Below are positions 1 to 9,019 of a stretch of 64,000 nucleotides of DNA, piece by piece. Source of the DNA: an uncultured Rhodocyclaceae bacterium (GTDB lineage Bacteria > Pseudomonadota > Gammaproteobacteria > Burkholderiales > Rhodocyclaceae). The position numbers and the translations under genes were made by a program. The notes under the pieces were generated by a model. The model worked only from the letters and a program-made list of their open reading frames with translations, was not told the origin of the DNA and did no database searches. The stretch lies in NCBI GenBank assembly GCA_934271525.1, contig CAKQRL010000002.1:1-64000 (forward strand), in the 5' to 3' direction. How positions within the stretch are numbered: the first letter of the stretch is position 1; each line of letters starts with the position of its first letter.

Positions 1-76
1 GCGGGAATAGCTCAGTTGGTAGAGCGCAACCTTGCCAAGGTTGAGGTCGCGAGTTCGAGACTCGTTTCCCGCTCCA
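1..76 (+). tRNA. tRNA-Gly (GCC)
   Basis: A full cloverleaf is visible. The 7-bp acceptor stem pairs positions 1-7 with 66-72. The anticodon loop carries GCC at 34-36, the TTCGA T-loop is present, and the 3' CCA (74-76) is encoded. It lies 4 bp before tRNA-Cys, so the two are probably cotranscribed from a promoter outside the window. Confidence 0.95.
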
Positions 77-80
77 ATGC

Positions 81-151
81 GGCGTGGTAGCAAAGCGGTT
101 ATGCACTGGATTGCAAATCCATGTAGGTCGGTTCGACTCCGGCCCACGCCT
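81..151 (+). tRNA. tRNA-Cys (GCA)
   Basis: The acceptor stem GGCGTGG/CCACGCC pairs 81-87 with 144-150. The anticodon GCA is at 113-115 and the discriminator base is U (151), as expected for Cys. No CCA follows, unlike the neighbouring tRNA-Gly, so CCA must be added after transcription. Confidence 0.94.
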
Positions 152-463
152 TAAAAAATCTCTATTTAAAACTACTTAAACCACTTCAAATCGCTTGAAG
201 CTGCTTCTTCAAATTTCTTTTGAAATTTCTTAAAATCACGCACTTTAAATTGTTTTTTAATTGCTTTTTAATCGTTTTTTTAAGTTTATTCCCAGCACCT
301 TCTCTCATTTTTGCAAGGTTTTTGAATTGTTCAAATCGCATTGTATTTTTTAAAGATTTTGGAACAATTTTCCACGGTCAACGCCAAAAAAATTTCAAAA
401 AAATTTACCGCAAAATGCGATGCGCTTAAAATGCCGTTTTTTCTATTTTTTTAAACAATCATT
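152..463. other. gene-free AT-rich spacer
   Basis: About 310 bp between tRNA-Cys and thrC. It is very AT-rich. It holds one copy of the 12-mer repeat (371-382) followed by an A/T block and a decayed partner near 403-412. A 69-codon open frame at 220-429 runs through the repeat and has no recognisable protein character, so I do not call it a gene. Confidence 0.6.
371..382 (+). repeat. 12-mer uptake-like repeat, single copy with decayed partner
   Basis: Perfect TCCACGGTCAAC followed by an A/T block. The expected inverted partner has degenerated to a TTTACCGCAAAA-like sequence at about 404-415. Confidence 0.85.
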
Positions 464-1894
464 ATGCGCTATTCATCCACTCGTGGGCAAAGCCCGCAAC
501 GCTCTTTTTGTGAAATTGTTTTGGAAGGTTTGGCTCCCGATGGCGGGCTTTATCTGCCAATAGAATATCCCAAAATTAGCCTTGAAACCTTAAACGCTTG
601 GCGCACTTTGCCTTATCCTTTGTTGGCTTTTGAAATTTTTAAATTGTTTGTTGATGATATTCCAAGCGAAGATTTGTTGCGCATTACCGAACAAACTTAC
701 ACGCCAAAAATTTTTGCGCACAGCCGCAAAGCGCTAGATGCCAACAAAATCACGCCGCTAGTTTGTTTAGAAGATGGTTTATTTTTGCAGGAATTATCCA
801 ACGGCCCCACGCTTGCGTTTAAAGATATGGCAATGCAATTTTTGGGCAATTTGTTTTCGTATATTTTGGAAAAAGAAAACCGCGTTTTAAACATTGTGGG
901 CGCCACATCGGGCGATACGGGTTCGGCGGCAGAATATGCGGTTAAAGGCAAAGAACGCATTAAAATTTTTATGCTCTCGCCACACGGCAAAATGAGCGAT
1001 TTTCAACGTGCGCAAATGTATTCTTTAAACGAAGAAAACGTTTTCAATATTGCATTAGAAGGAATGTTTGACGATGCGCAAAACATTGTGAAAACGCTTT
1101 TAAACGATTCCGATTTTAAAGAAAAATACCATTTGGGCGCGGTCAATTCTATAAATTGGGCAAGGCTTTTGGCGCAAATTGTTTATTATTTTGCGGGTTA
1201 TTTTCAAGCCAGCCAATCCAATGAAGAAAAAATTTCTTTTGCGGTGCCAACGGGCAATTTTGGCAACATTTGCGCCGGTCACATTGCCAAACAAATGGGT
1301 TTGCCCATTGACAATTTGATTTTGGCAACCAATGAAAACGATGTTTTGGATGAATTTTTTAGAACCGGCATTTATCGGCCGCGAAAACCCAATGAAACCT
1401 TTGTAACCAGCAGTCCTTCCATGGATATTTCCAAAGCATCTAATTTTGAGCGTTTTATTTTTGATTTTGTCGACCAAGACAAAACCGTGGTGCGCCAACT
1501 TTGGAATTGCGTAGAAAAAGGCGAATCTTTTGATTTATCCGGCACGGTGTTTTGGCAAAAACGCGCGCATTTTGGTTTTATTTCGGGCAGCAGCACGCAT
1601 GAAGATCGCTTGGAAAATATTCGCTTGGCTTACCAAAAATACCGCATTTTGTTGGACCCGCACACCGCCGATGCCTTAAAAATCGCCCGAGCGCAAAAAA
1701 CACCCAACAACAAAATTATTGTTTTAGAAACCGCACAAGCGGCAAAATTTGAAAAAACCGTGCGAAAAGCTTTGGGATTTCCGCCTGCGCGCCCAACGGC
1801 ATTCAATTTTATTGAACAAAAACAACAATTTTTCAGCGTGTTGCCCAATGAAACCCAAGCGGTGAAAGAATTTTTAGAACAACACGCCGAATAA
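464..1894 (+). CDS. thrC: threonine synthase
   Basis: Converts O-phospho-L-homoserine to L-threonine with PLP, the last step of threonine synthesis, in the cytosol. The 476-residue protein has the normal length of the long (E. coli/yeast-like) class. It begins with the family signature MRYSSTRGQ and has the PLP-lysine motif GPTLAFKDMA with Lys120 and a glycine-rich ATSGDTGSAA phosphate-binding loop at about residue 147. No hom or thrB gene is adjacent, so it appears to be a single-gene unit. A paired repeat immediately downstream (1923-1972) can act as its terminator. Confidence 0.95.
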   Translation: MRYSSTRGQSPQRSFCEIVLEGLAPDGGLYLPIEYPKISLETLNAWRTLPYPLLAFEIFKLFVDDIPSEDLLRITEQTYTPKIFAHSRKALDANKITPLVCLEDGLFLQELSNGPTLAFKDMAMQFLGNLFSYILEKENRVLNIVGATSGDTGSAAEYAVKGKERIKIFMLSPHGKMSDFQRAQMYSLNEENVFNIALEGMFDDAQNIVKTLLNDSDFKEKYHLGAVNSINWARLLAQIVYYFAGYFQASQSNEEKISFAVPTGNFGNICAGHIAKQMGLPIDNLILATNENDVLDEFFRTGIYRPRKPNETFVTSSPSMDISKASNFERFIFDFVDQDKTVVRQLWNCVEKGESFDLSGTVFWQKRAHFGFISGSSTHEDRLENIRLAYQKYRILLDPHTADALKIARAQKTPNNKIIVLETAQAAKFEKTVRKALGFPPARPTAFNFIEQKQQFFSVLPNETQAVKEFLEQHAE

Positions 1895-1922
1895 AAATCT
1901 CATTTTTAAACATTTAAAAAAA

Positions 1923-1972
1923 TCCACGGTCAACGTTTATTTTTTTCAAAAAAAATTGGCGTTGACCGTGGA
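1923..1972. repeat. inverted pair of 12-mers, probable terminator after thrC
   Basis: TCCACGGTCAAC (1923-1934) and its exact inverse (1961-1972) flank a T-run/A-run centre. An A-run precedes and a T-run follows, so RNA from either strand would form a hairpin ending in U. The offset between arms is 38 bp. Confidence 0.85.
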
Positions 1973-2059
1973 TTTTTTTTCAAGTGAATGCGTTGATTTA
2001 AATTTAATACATTGATTTTTAACATAAAAATAATTTTAAACCCGCAACAACAAAAAGCA

Positions 2060-2088
2060 TTGACAAGCCAAAACGAAACGATTATATT
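2060..2088 (+). promoter_or_regulatory. sigma-70 promoter of the heme cluster
   Basis: TTGACA at 2060-2065 and TATATT at 2083-2088 are separated by exactly 17 bp, about 40 bp before the hutW start. This is the best promoter I see in the window. A Fur site would be expected for such a cluster, but I cannot point to a convincing one. Confidence 0.65.
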
Positions 2089-2129
2089 TTCGCCTTTCTT
2101 ACCAATTAAGAATTGTTTTTATTTGCAAA

Positions 2130-3539
2130 ATGCTGTTGTTAAAAAAATCGCCAAGAAAAGCTTCTTTTGAAGCGGGCGTGGCGTTGATGCAAGAATCCTT
2201 AAAAAAAGAAGGTTTGGCGCATTATTTTGCCAATGCAAAAGATCCTTTGCACGCGGCTTTTTTGGCAAAAGCGGCTTTGCACTCTGGCAGCAGCGGCAAG
2301 CCTTTGATGGGTGATTCTGCGCGCCAAGCGTTTTTGGCTTTAAAAGATGAAAATCGCACGGGCAAAGGTTTGGCGTATATTCACGTGCCGTTTTGCCAAA
2401 CGCGCTGCCTTTATTGTATGTTTTACCAAAATCCTTTGGATGAAGAAGAAAGCCGTGTTTTCACCAAGGCTTTAATCAAAGATTTGGCAGCTTGGGAAAA
2501 CGAAAATGCGCAAAAAAGCGGTTTAATTCACGCACTTTATTTTGGCGGCGGCACGCCAACAGCACTTTTGGCAGATGATTTAAAAGAAATTTTGCTTGCT
2601 TGCAAAAAATATTTGCCGCTTGCCAACGATTGCGAAATTACCTTGGAAGGCCGCATTTTTAATTTTGGTGATGACAAAATTGAAGCGGCATTAGAAGGCG
2701 GCGTGAATCGTTTTTCATTAGGCGTGCAAACCTTTGATTCAACCATTCGGCAATCGGTTTTGCGTGTGGATGGCAAGGATGAAATTATCCGCCGCTTATT
2801 CAAAATGCTCTCTTACGACAACGCCGCCGTGGTGATTGATTTGATTTACGGCTTTCCCGGTCAAACCATGGCGGTTTGGGAAGACGATGTAAAAACCGCG
2901 GCAGAATTGCCGTTGGATGGCGTGGATTGTTACCAGTTAAACGTTTTTAATCAATCGCCTATGGCGCGCTACATTGAAAACGGCAATATGCCAGCGGCAG
3001 CCAATACCGCGCAAAAAGCCGATATGTTTGCGCGTTCGGTTGAAATGTTAAGCCATGCCAACTGGCAACGAATCTCCAACAACCATTGGCGAAAAACGCA
3101 TCGCGAACGCAATATTTATAACGAACTTGGCAAAAGCGCTTGCGATTGTTTGGCTTTTGGCGCTGGCGCTGGCGGGCGTTTAAAAGGACATGGTTCGATG
3201 ATGGAGCGCCAACTTCAAACGTGGTTGAATTTGGTAGAACAAAATCAACGCCCAGTTGCTTTTGTGTCGCTGCCTGAGCAAAACGGCGTGTTGTTGAAGA
3301 CGATTTCATCTCAAATGGAATTGGGTAGCATTTCTTTTTCAAAGTTAGAAAAAGAATTTGATGTGCCGCTAACGAAAATTTTTCAACCGATTACCCAACA
3401 ATGGATTGAAGCGGGTTTATTCACCCAACAAGGCGAGTGGTTTTACCAAACAATCGCCGGACAATTTTGGCATGTGACGATGGCGCAACTTTTATTGGAT
3501 TTTCTCAAAAAGCATTTATCCCAAGAAAACGCGCCGTGA
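2130..3539 (+). CDS. hutW: anaerobic heme-degrading radical SAM methyltransferase (HutW/ChuW-like)
   Basis: Family members open the heme ring without oxygen, releasing iron and a linear tetrapyrrole (anaerobilin). They are related to HemN/HemW coproporphyrinogen oxidases. The 469-residue protein has the radical SAM cluster motif CQTRCLYC (Cx3Cx2C) at about residues 88-95, preceded by YIHVPF, then YFGGGTPT at about 136. The C-terminal wing domain replaces the HemN tail. It is first in a run of heme genes, which supports HutW/ChuW over HemW. The start lacks a good ribosome site; the promoter 40 bp upstream fits it. Confidence 0.82.
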   Translation: MLLLKKSPRKASFEAGVALMQESLKKEGLAHYFANAKDPLHAAFLAKAALHSGSSGKPLMGDSARQAFLALKDENRTGKGLAYIHVPFCQTRCLYCMFYQNPLDEEESRVFTKALIKDLAAWENENAQKSGLIHALYFGGGTPTALLADDLKEILLACKKYLPLANDCEITLEGRIFNFGDDKIEAALEGGVNRFSLGVQTFDSTIRQSVLRVDGKDEIIRRLFKMLSYDNAAVVIDLIYGFPGQTMAVWEDDVKTAAELPLDGVDCYQLNVFNQSPMARYIENGNMPAAANTAQKADMFARSVEMLSHANWQRISNNHWRKTHRERNIYNELGKSACDCLAFGAGAGGRLKGHGSMMERQLQTWLNLVEQNQRPVAFVSLPEQNGVLLKTISSQMELGSISFSKLEKEFDVPLTKIFQPITQQWIEAGLFTQQGEWFYQTIAGQFWHVTMAQLLLDFLKKHLSQENAP

Positions 3540-3552
3540 TTTTTTTTAAAAA

Positions 3553-3564
3553 TCCACGGTCAAC
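3553..3564 (+). repeat. 12-mer uptake-like repeat, single
   Basis: Perfect TCCACGGTCAAC just after hutW, followed by an A/T-rich tail. No intact inverted partner is present before the receptor gene. Confidence 0.85.
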
Positions 3565-3637
3565 AGCCAAAAAATTTCAAAATCAAATGCTCACAGTTCT
3601 TAAAAAAAAGTTTTTTTAACCTTTTTGGAGAACAGCG

Positions 3638-5641
3638 ATGAATACTTTTGAAAAAACTCTCTTGGCAAGCGCCATTGTGGCGGCGTTTGCGCCCGCAGTT
3701 GTTGCCGAAGAATTGCAAACGCAATCGGTGAAAGTGACCGCTTCTCGCGTGGAGCGGGAATTGATGGATGTGAATATGTCGGTGTCCGTTATCACGGCAG
3801 AAGATATCAAACGCCAAGGCGCTAGAACAGTTGGCGAAATTTTGCAAAATGTGCCGGGCGTGCGCATCAACAACGATGGCGGCCAAGGCATCAAACGCGC
3901 GATGATTCGCGGCAATGATGCTTTTCAAACCTTGGTTTTAATTGATGGGCAAAAAATCTCGGAACAAAAATCCATGTCCGGTTCGCCCTTTTTAATTGCG
4001 CCTGCGATGATTGAGCGCATTGAAGTGATTAAAGGCCCCGCTTCCGTTTTGTATGGTTCAGAAGCCTTGGGCGGCGTGATCAATATCATCACCAAAAAAG
4101 GCGGTGACAAAGCCTTGTCTGGCGATGTTTCTTTGGGTTACAACAGCGCTTCCAAAGGCAGAAGTGGCGCGGCATCGCTTTATGGCGCGCAAAATGGTTG
4201 GCATTATCGCGTGGGCGTTGCAGCAGATAAAAACAGCGCTTTGGATACGCCAGAAGGCAAAATGCCCAATTCTTATTTTCAATCGCAAGCCGCCAATTTC
4301 TTTTTGGCTTATGACCTGAGCGACACAACGCAACTTGGGGCAACGTTGGATTATTACAAACTCAAATTCGGCTCCGGGTCATTGGGTTATGAAGGTTTTG
4401 CCGTAGATGTGCCCAAGTGGGAGCGCTACAAAGTGGCGTTGTTTGGCGAAATGAAAAACATTTCACAAAACTTGGTGCGCGCGCGGGCAGACGTGTTTTA
4501 TCAAGGCAATGATAAGGAAATGATCAACACCGTTCCAGCTGGGCACATGGGAACAGTTTTGCCTTTGGCGGATAATTCTATGGATCAATACGGTTTGTCT
4601 TTGCAAACCGACTGGCAGTTGGGCACGAATCATTACTTAATCGCTGGTTATGAATACAACCGCGACAATTTGAATGCCGACAGCATCACCAAAATGAAAA
4701 TGACCAGCCGCGGACGACTGATTGAAAGCATTATTGGCAACCGCAATTATGATGGTTATCAATCCAAACACGGTTTGTATGCCAATATGGAAAGCCAGTT
4801 GCCAAAAAATTTTGCTTTGAATTACGGCGTGCGTTATACGCGGGTTTACTCCGACATGGATAACCTGAACCGCACGAACGGCAAAAAAACGCACGAAAAA
4901 ACCAGCGATGGCAAAGCCGTTTTTAATGCGGGTTTGTCTTGGCACGGCATTGAAGATTTAACGCTTCGCGCGGCATTTTCTCAAGGTTATTTGTTTCCAC
5001 TTTTGCAATTTTTGTATGTGGATACGGCAATGGGGCAATCGTCTGGCTCCACGCTTGCTAATCCCAATTTAAAACCGGAGACTTCCAACAATTTTGAAGT
5101 GGGTGCGCGTTTTCTGCGCGATGGTGTGTCGGTAGATGGCACGGTGTTTTATACCGATTCCAAAGATTTTATTAGCACGCGTCAAATTAGTCGCAATCAA
5201 TCGCAATACCACAACGTTGCACAAGCCAAAACGCTGGGCTTGGAACTTGCCACATCGTGGGATATTCACCAAAGCGGCATTGAACCTTATATAACGGCAA
5301 CCGTTTTAGACCGCCGCTACATTGTTAATGGCAAAACATCACGCAAAACGGGGCAACCCACCACTTATGGGCAATGCGGCGTGCGTTGGAATTATCTTTC
5401 AAATGGTGTGATTTGGCGCTTGGATGCGTATGGTTACAGCCAAAACCGCCTCAAATCAAGCGCTTATTCTTTGGGCGGCGCCACCACGTGGAATTTGTTG
5501 GCAGGTGTAACTTTTGGCAAAGGCGAACAATTTGATTTGGATTTGTCGCTTTATAACTTAGGCGATAAAAAATACCAATACGATGCTTCCATTTATGAAG
5601 CCGGGCGTTCCTTTGCTTTGAAATTCAATGCACGTTTTTAA
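3638..5641 (+). CDS. TonB-dependent outer-membrane receptor, probably for heme
   Basis: Energised outer-membrane gate, here probably for heme or a heme protein. The 667-residue protein has a signal peptide ending near VVAEE (about residue 25), then a plug domain with VTASRVERELMDV, VPGVRINNDGG and GPASVLYGSEALGGVINIIT, then a 22-strand-type barrel ending in aromatic F (LKFNARF). The NPNLKPET motif at about residue 477 matches the NPNL motif of heme receptors, although the FRAP box before it reads differently. A strong ribosome site (TTGGAGA) fixes the start. Substrate is inferred from the flanking hutW and hutX genes. Confidence 0.85.
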   Translation: MNTFEKTLLASAIVAAFAPAVVAEELQTQSVKVTASRVERELMDVNMSVSVITAEDIKRQGARTVGEILQNVPGVRINNDGGQGIKRAMIRGNDAFQTLVLIDGQKISEQKSMSGSPFLIAPAMIERIEVIKGPASVLYGSEALGGVINIITKKGGDKALSGDVSLGYNSASKGRSGAASLYGAQNGWHYRVGVAADKNSALDTPEGKMPNSYFQSQAANFFLAYDLSDTTQLGATLDYYKLKFGSGSLGYEGFAVDVPKWERYKVALFGEMKNISQNLVRARADVFYQGNDKEMINTVPAGHMGTVLPLADNSMDQYGLSLQTDWQLGTNHYLIAGYEYNRDNLNADSITKMKMTSRGRLIESIIGNRNYDGYQSKHGLYANMESQLPKNFALNYGVRYTRVYSDMDNLNRTNGKKTHEKTSDGKAVFNAGLSWHGIEDLTLRAAFSQGYLFPLLQFLYVDTAMGQSSGSTLANPNLKPETSNNFEVGARFLRDGVSVDGTVFYTDSKDFISTRQISRNQSQYHNVAQAKTLGLELATSWDIHQSGIEPYITATVLDRRYIVNGKTSRKTGQPTTYGQCGVRWNYLSNGVIWRLDAYGYSQNRLKSSAYSLGGATTWNLLAGVTFGKGEQFDLDLSLYNLGDKKYQYDASIYEAGRSFALKFNARF

Positions 5642-5650
5642 TCCAAAAGA

Positions 5651-6193
5651 ATGAAACAGAAAAAAATACGCCATTGGGCAGCGCGCGAACTCGTTTTAAT
5701 CGGCGTTTTTGCCGCTGCCACCAAACTTTCAAGCCTGTTGATTGCTTTGGCTGGTGGCGGGATGAATCCCATTTCACTCATTGCCAAAAATTTGGTGTTT
5801 TCAACACTTTTGATTGTGCTTTTAACCAAGGTTCCAAAAAGTTGGACGCTTTTTTTGTTCACCTTGGTGAGTTTGATTGTGAGCGTTTGCCTGATGGGTG
5901 GCAGTGTGGTTTTAATGCCTGCCGCACTTTTTGCCGCATTGCTTGCCGAATTGGCTGTTTTTTTATTGGGCGGCTTCAAACAAAAATGGAGCGTGATTTT
6001 TGCCGTTGCTGTTTATGATTTTTCAAGCAAAGCGGTCTCTTTATTTGTTTCCTATTTGTTTATGCGGGAAAGCCCAGCGCTCATTGCCATTGTGATTCCC
6101 ATTGTGTTGTTGGGTTATTTGGGGTCCTTGTGTGGTTTGTGGTTTGGCTTTAAAACAGTGGGGGAATTAAAAAATGCCGGCTTTATTCGCTAA
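5651..6193 (+). CDS. MptD-like ECF transporter substrate-binding (S) component
   Basis: Small integral membrane protein of 180 residues with about six hydrophobic segments, resembling MptD-family ECF S components. It starts 10 bp after the receptor stop and overlaps the next gene by 20 bp, so the genes are translationally coupled. With the following T and A proteins it would form a complete energy-coupling-factor importer in the inner membrane. The ligand cannot be read from sequence. The neighbours suggest heme or a related tetrapyrrole rather than a vitamin. Confidence 0.72.
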   Translation: MKQKKIRHWAARELVLIGVFAAATKLSSLLIALAGGGMNPISLIAKNLVFSTLLIVLLTKVPKSWTLFLFTLVSLIVSVCLMGGSVVLMPAALFAALLAELAVFLLGGFKQKWSVIFAVAVYDFSSKAVSLFVSYLFMRESPALIAIVIPIVLLGYLGSLCGLWFGFKTVGELKNAGFIR

Positions 6194-6968
6194 TTCTGCG
6201 CAATTAGCCAACGCAACAAGTCTTTGGTGGCATTTGGATGCCCGCACCAAACTTGCCATCACCGTTTCTTGCGCCGTTTTAACCGTGGCTTGTTCGGGGT
6301 TTGTTGCCCAAATGGTGTTGTTTTTGTCGACCTTGATTTACGCCTTGTTGTTGCGCCGCCCGATTTTATTGATTGTGGTTTATGCCGCCATGGCGTTGAT
6401 GATTGCCATTGCCACGCTTTGCGCAATTGGTATGGGTTATTTTTTGCCAAAATTGGGCGGGGTTTCTATGAAATCCTTGGTTATTCCATTTTTGCGCGCT
6501 TTAACGATGATGAACGTGGTTTTGGTGTTGGCGCTAACCACGCGTGTGGAACATTTGCTCATCACCTTGGAGCGCTTGCGCTTGCCTTTTTGTGTGTTTT
6601 TGCCAACTGCTGTGATGTTGCGCTTTATTCCAACTTTCACAAAAGACATTCAACAAGTTTGGGAAACTTTGAAAATCAAAGGTTATCCATTGGGAATCAA
6701 AATGCTCACATTGCGCCCGTTTTTGTCCGCCCGATTGGTGTTGATTCCCATTTTGTTTCGCGCCTTAAAAACTTCTGAATCGCTTGGCGTGGCGGCGGAA
6801 TTAAAAGGCTTGGGTTATTTTGATTGTCCCATTCGCCAAGATTTCAAAACCCTAACAAGCTTGGATGCTAGGCTTTGGGCATTGTTGATTTTGCTTGCCC
6901 TTGCCACGATTTTCTCCGAAGTTTTCTTTAAAAACCTTTTTGTGTTAAGCGGCGTTGCAATGCCCTGA
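6174..6968 (+). CDS. ECF transporter transmembrane (T) component
   Basis: CbiQ/EcfT-like coupling protein of 264 residues. It opens with LWWHLDARTKL, the typical ECF-T N-terminus, has hydrophobic segments at about 25-110, and carries cytoplasmic Ala-Arg-Gly-like coupling regions near residues 160-205 (ARLVLIPILFRALK..ESLGVAAELKGLGY). It would link the S component to the ATPases. The start overlaps the S-component stop and has a purine-rich GGGGGAA upstream. Confidence 0.82.
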   Translation: MPALFANSAQLANATSLWWHLDARTKLAITVSCAVLTVACSGFVAQMVLFLSTLIYALLLRRPILLIVVYAAMALMIAIATLCAIGMGYFLPKLGGVSMKSLVIPFLRALTMMNVVLVLALTTRVEHLLITLERLRLPFCVFLPTAVMLRFIPTFTKDIQQVWETLKIKGYPLGIKMLTLRPFLSARLVLIPILFRALKTSESLGVAAELKGLGYFDCPIRQDFKTLTSLDARLWALLILLALATIFSEVFFKNLFVLSGVAMP

Positions 6969-6975
6969 AAAAACA

Positions 6976-8451
6976 ATGATTAGTTTTCAAAACGTTTCTT
7001 ACCAATACGCCAACCAAAGCGAATTTTCCATAAAAAATTTTTCGTTTACCGTGGAAAATGGGCAAATGGTGTTGGTCACAGGCGCATCGGGTTGTGGCAA
7101 AAGCACTTTGATGCGCTTGGCAAATGGTTTGTGCCCGCAAGTTTATGGCGGCACAGTTGAAGGGGAAATTTTTGTTGACCAACACGCCTTAAAAAACACA
7201 ACCATGGCAATGTTGTCTGATGTTATCGGCACCTTATTTCAAGACCCAGAAGAACAATTTTTTGCCTTGAATGTGGCAGATGAATTGGCTTTTGCGCTGC
7301 GCGCCCGCGGTTTGTCTTTTGTAGAAATTAAAGAACGCGTGGCAAAAGCTGCTGAAAAACTAGGCATCACCGAACTTTTAAAACAAGACATTCACGCTTT
7401 ATCCGAAGGTCAAAAGCAAAAAGTGGGTTTGGCAAGCTTGTTGGCTTTGGGTGTGAAAAATTTTATTTTGGATGAACCCAGCGCCAATTTGGATGTTGAA
7501 GCCACAGAATCTTTGGCAATCGTTTTAAATGAACTCAAACAAGAAGGTGCGGCAATTTTGGTTGTTGACCATCGGCTTTATTGGTTAAAAGATGTTGCCG
7601 ATTCGGTTTTGGTGATGAATCAAGGCGAAATTGTGGCGCAAGGCGATTTTTCTATTTTAGAAAACACAAAAAACACGCAACAATGGGGTTTGCGCAAAGC
7701 TTTGGTGGATGATTGCCGCCAAACCTTGCCGCGCATTACTTTTGAATTAAAAGAAAATGCGGATGCGCTTTTTTGCACCGCGCATTTGTCGTTTTCTTAT
7801 TCGGTAGAAAAACCGCTTTTTGAAGACCTTTCATTTTCCATTCCCAAAGGCATTACGGCTTTAATTGGCGAAAACGGTTCGGGCAAAACCACGCTTGCGC
7901 GCATTTTAACGGGGTTAAATCAAGCAAGCGGCGAATTTTATATTCATCAGCAAAAGGTTAAGCATTTAATGCCCCGCACAGGTTTGGTTTTGCAAAATGC
8001 CGACCACCAGTTGCAAATGCAAAGCGTTTTCAAAGAAGTTGAAGCCGCCATGTTGGCAGGCAGTTTGTTTCAACATTCCAAACGTGCTTGGGTTTTGCAA
8101 AAGGACGAACAAGCCAATGTTTTGCAATTATTGGAAAATTTAAATTTGTTGCATTTAAAAAATCGCCACCCGCAAAGTTTATCGGGTGGGGAAAAACAAC
8201 GTTTGGTGATTGCCTGCGCCTTGGCTAAAAAACCAGACATTTTGATTTTGGATGAACCCACCAGCGGCTTGGATGGCGCCAATTTAAACGCCATTGCCCA
8301 AATTTTAAAAACACAAGCAACGCGCGGCATTGCCGTTTTTTTGATTACCCACGATTTGGAATTGCTCAAAATTGCCAACCAAGTTTTGGATTTGAATTGT
8401 GTTCAAAAAAAACAAGGGTTGACCGTGGAAAATCGCAAAAATCCACGGTAA
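6976..8451 (+). CDS. ECF transporter ATPase, two fused ABC domains
   Basis: A single 491-residue chain with two ABC ATPase domains, replacing the usual EcfA1/EcfA2 pair. The first Walker A is GASGCGKST (about residue 35) with signature LSEGQKQK and Walker B NFILDEPS. The second is GENGSGKTT (about residue 298) with LSGGEKQR and ILILDEPT. I prefer ATG 6976 because an upstream TTG at 6955 would overlap ecfT. Two copies of the 12-mer repeat lie inside the coding region (7044-7055 and 8418-8429); the second forms the extreme C-terminus. Confidence 0.85.
   Translation: MISFQNVSYQYANQSEFSIKNFSFTVENGQMVLVTGASGCGKSTLMRLANGLCPQVYGGTVEGEIFVDQHALKNTTMAMLSDVIGTLFQDPEEQFFALNVADELAFALRARGLSFVEIKERVAKAAEKLGITELLKQDIHALSEGQKQKVGLASLLALGVKNFILDEPSANLDVEATESLAIVLNELKQEGAAILVVDHRLYWLKDVADSVLVMNQGEIVAQGDFSILENTKNTQQWGLRKALVDDCRQTLPRITFELKENADALFCTAHLSFSYSVEKPLFEDLSFSIPKGITALIGENGSGKTTLARILTGLNQASGEFYIHQQKVKHLMPRTGLVLQNADHQLQMQSVFKEVEAAMLAGSLFQHSKRAWVLQKDEQANVLQLLENLNLLHLKNRHPQSLSGGEKQRLVIACALAKKPDILILDEPTSGLDGANLNAIAQILKTQATRGIAVFLITHDLELLKIANQVLDLNCVQKKQGLTVENRKNPR
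7044..7055 (-). repeat. 12-mer repeat inside ECF ATPase gene
   Basis: GTTTACCGTGGA on the + strand, encoding part of FTVENG. An A/T block lies on the AAC side as in intergenic copies. Confidence 0.8.
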
Positions 8452-8453
8452 AC
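8418..8453. repeat. outward 12-mer pair at end of ECF ATPase gene
   Basis: GTTGACCGTGGA (8418-8429) lies inside the end of the coding region and TCCACGGTAAAC (8442-8453) just after it. The AT tails point outwards. The transcript could form a 12-bp hairpin with a 12-nt loop. Confidence 0.82.
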
Positions 8454-8481
8454 CATATTTTTTTTTAAAAGGAGAAAATTT

Positions 8482-9006
8482 ATGCAACACATCACCCCAA
8501 CTTTGGAAGAAAAAGCCAAAATTGAATCGGTTTTAAACGCCAAATTCCCCGCAACTTTAAAAACCGTGGCGCAAATGCTTGGCACAACGGAATTAGAAGC
8601 CGCGCAAAAAATGCCGCCAGAAATGGTTGCGTTTTTGAAGGGCGACATCAAAACGCAATTTGCCAAGCTTTGGCAAGAGTTGGCAACTTGGCAAAAGGTA
8701 ACACTTTTTATTGTTTGCGATGGGCATATTTTTGAAATCCAAGCGCCTTTGACCATTGGCAAAGAATCTCACGGGTTTTATAACATTTTGGACCACAATG
8801 CCACAATTGGCGGGCATTTGTTGCCATCTGCTTTGAAAACGCTTGCCTTTTTACAAATGCCGTTTATGGGGCGAGAATCGCTATCAGTGCAATTTTTTAA
8901 TGAAAAAGATGCCGTTTCTTTTTCCATTTATGTGGGCAGAGAAAATCACCAGTTGATTGAAAGCGTGAAAGAAGCATTTTTTAAGGCAAAAGCACAATTT
9001 TGTTAA
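8482..9006 (+). CDS. hutX: cytosolic heme carrier HutX/HugX-like
   Basis: HutX-family proteins bind heme in the cytosol and pass it to degrading enzymes. The 174-residue protein keeps the family features: N-terminal helix region, WQKVTLFIVCDGHIFEIQAPLTIGKESHGFYNI (seen in the 70-105 region), and GGHLLPSALKTLAFLQMPFMGRESLSVQFF. It has a strong ribosome site (AAAAGGAG) and lies between the transporter ATPase and the flavodoxin, inside the heme cluster. Confidence 0.85.
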   Translation: MQHITPTLEEKAKIESVLNAKFPATLKTVAQMLGTTELEAAQKMPPEMVAFLKGDIKTQFAKLWQELATWQKVTLFIVCDGHIFEIQAPLTIGKESHGFYNILDHNATIGGHLLPSALKTLAFLQMPFMGRESLSVQFFNEKDAVSFSIYVGRENHQLIESVKEAFFKAKAQFC

Positions 9007-9019
9007 AGGATTGAAAAAA

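Noticed and set aside
220..429. 69-codon open frame between tRNA-Cys and thrC
   Set aside because: It is made of low-complexity AT-rich codons and runs through the repeat; there is no ribosome site or protein-like pattern.
697..990. Long open frames on the strand opposite real genes
   Set aside because: Such antisense frames recur across the window as a by-product of codon bias; none has a ribosome site or a recognisable domain.
1923..1972. Inverted pairs as mobile elements or CRISPR repeats
   Set aside because: They have no regular array, no spacers of constant identity, no target-site duplication that I can see and no transposase or cas gene in the window.
2083..2100. Fur box in front of hutW
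   Set aside because: The AT-rich sequence near the -10 has weak dyad symmetry only and I cannot match it to the Fur consensus.
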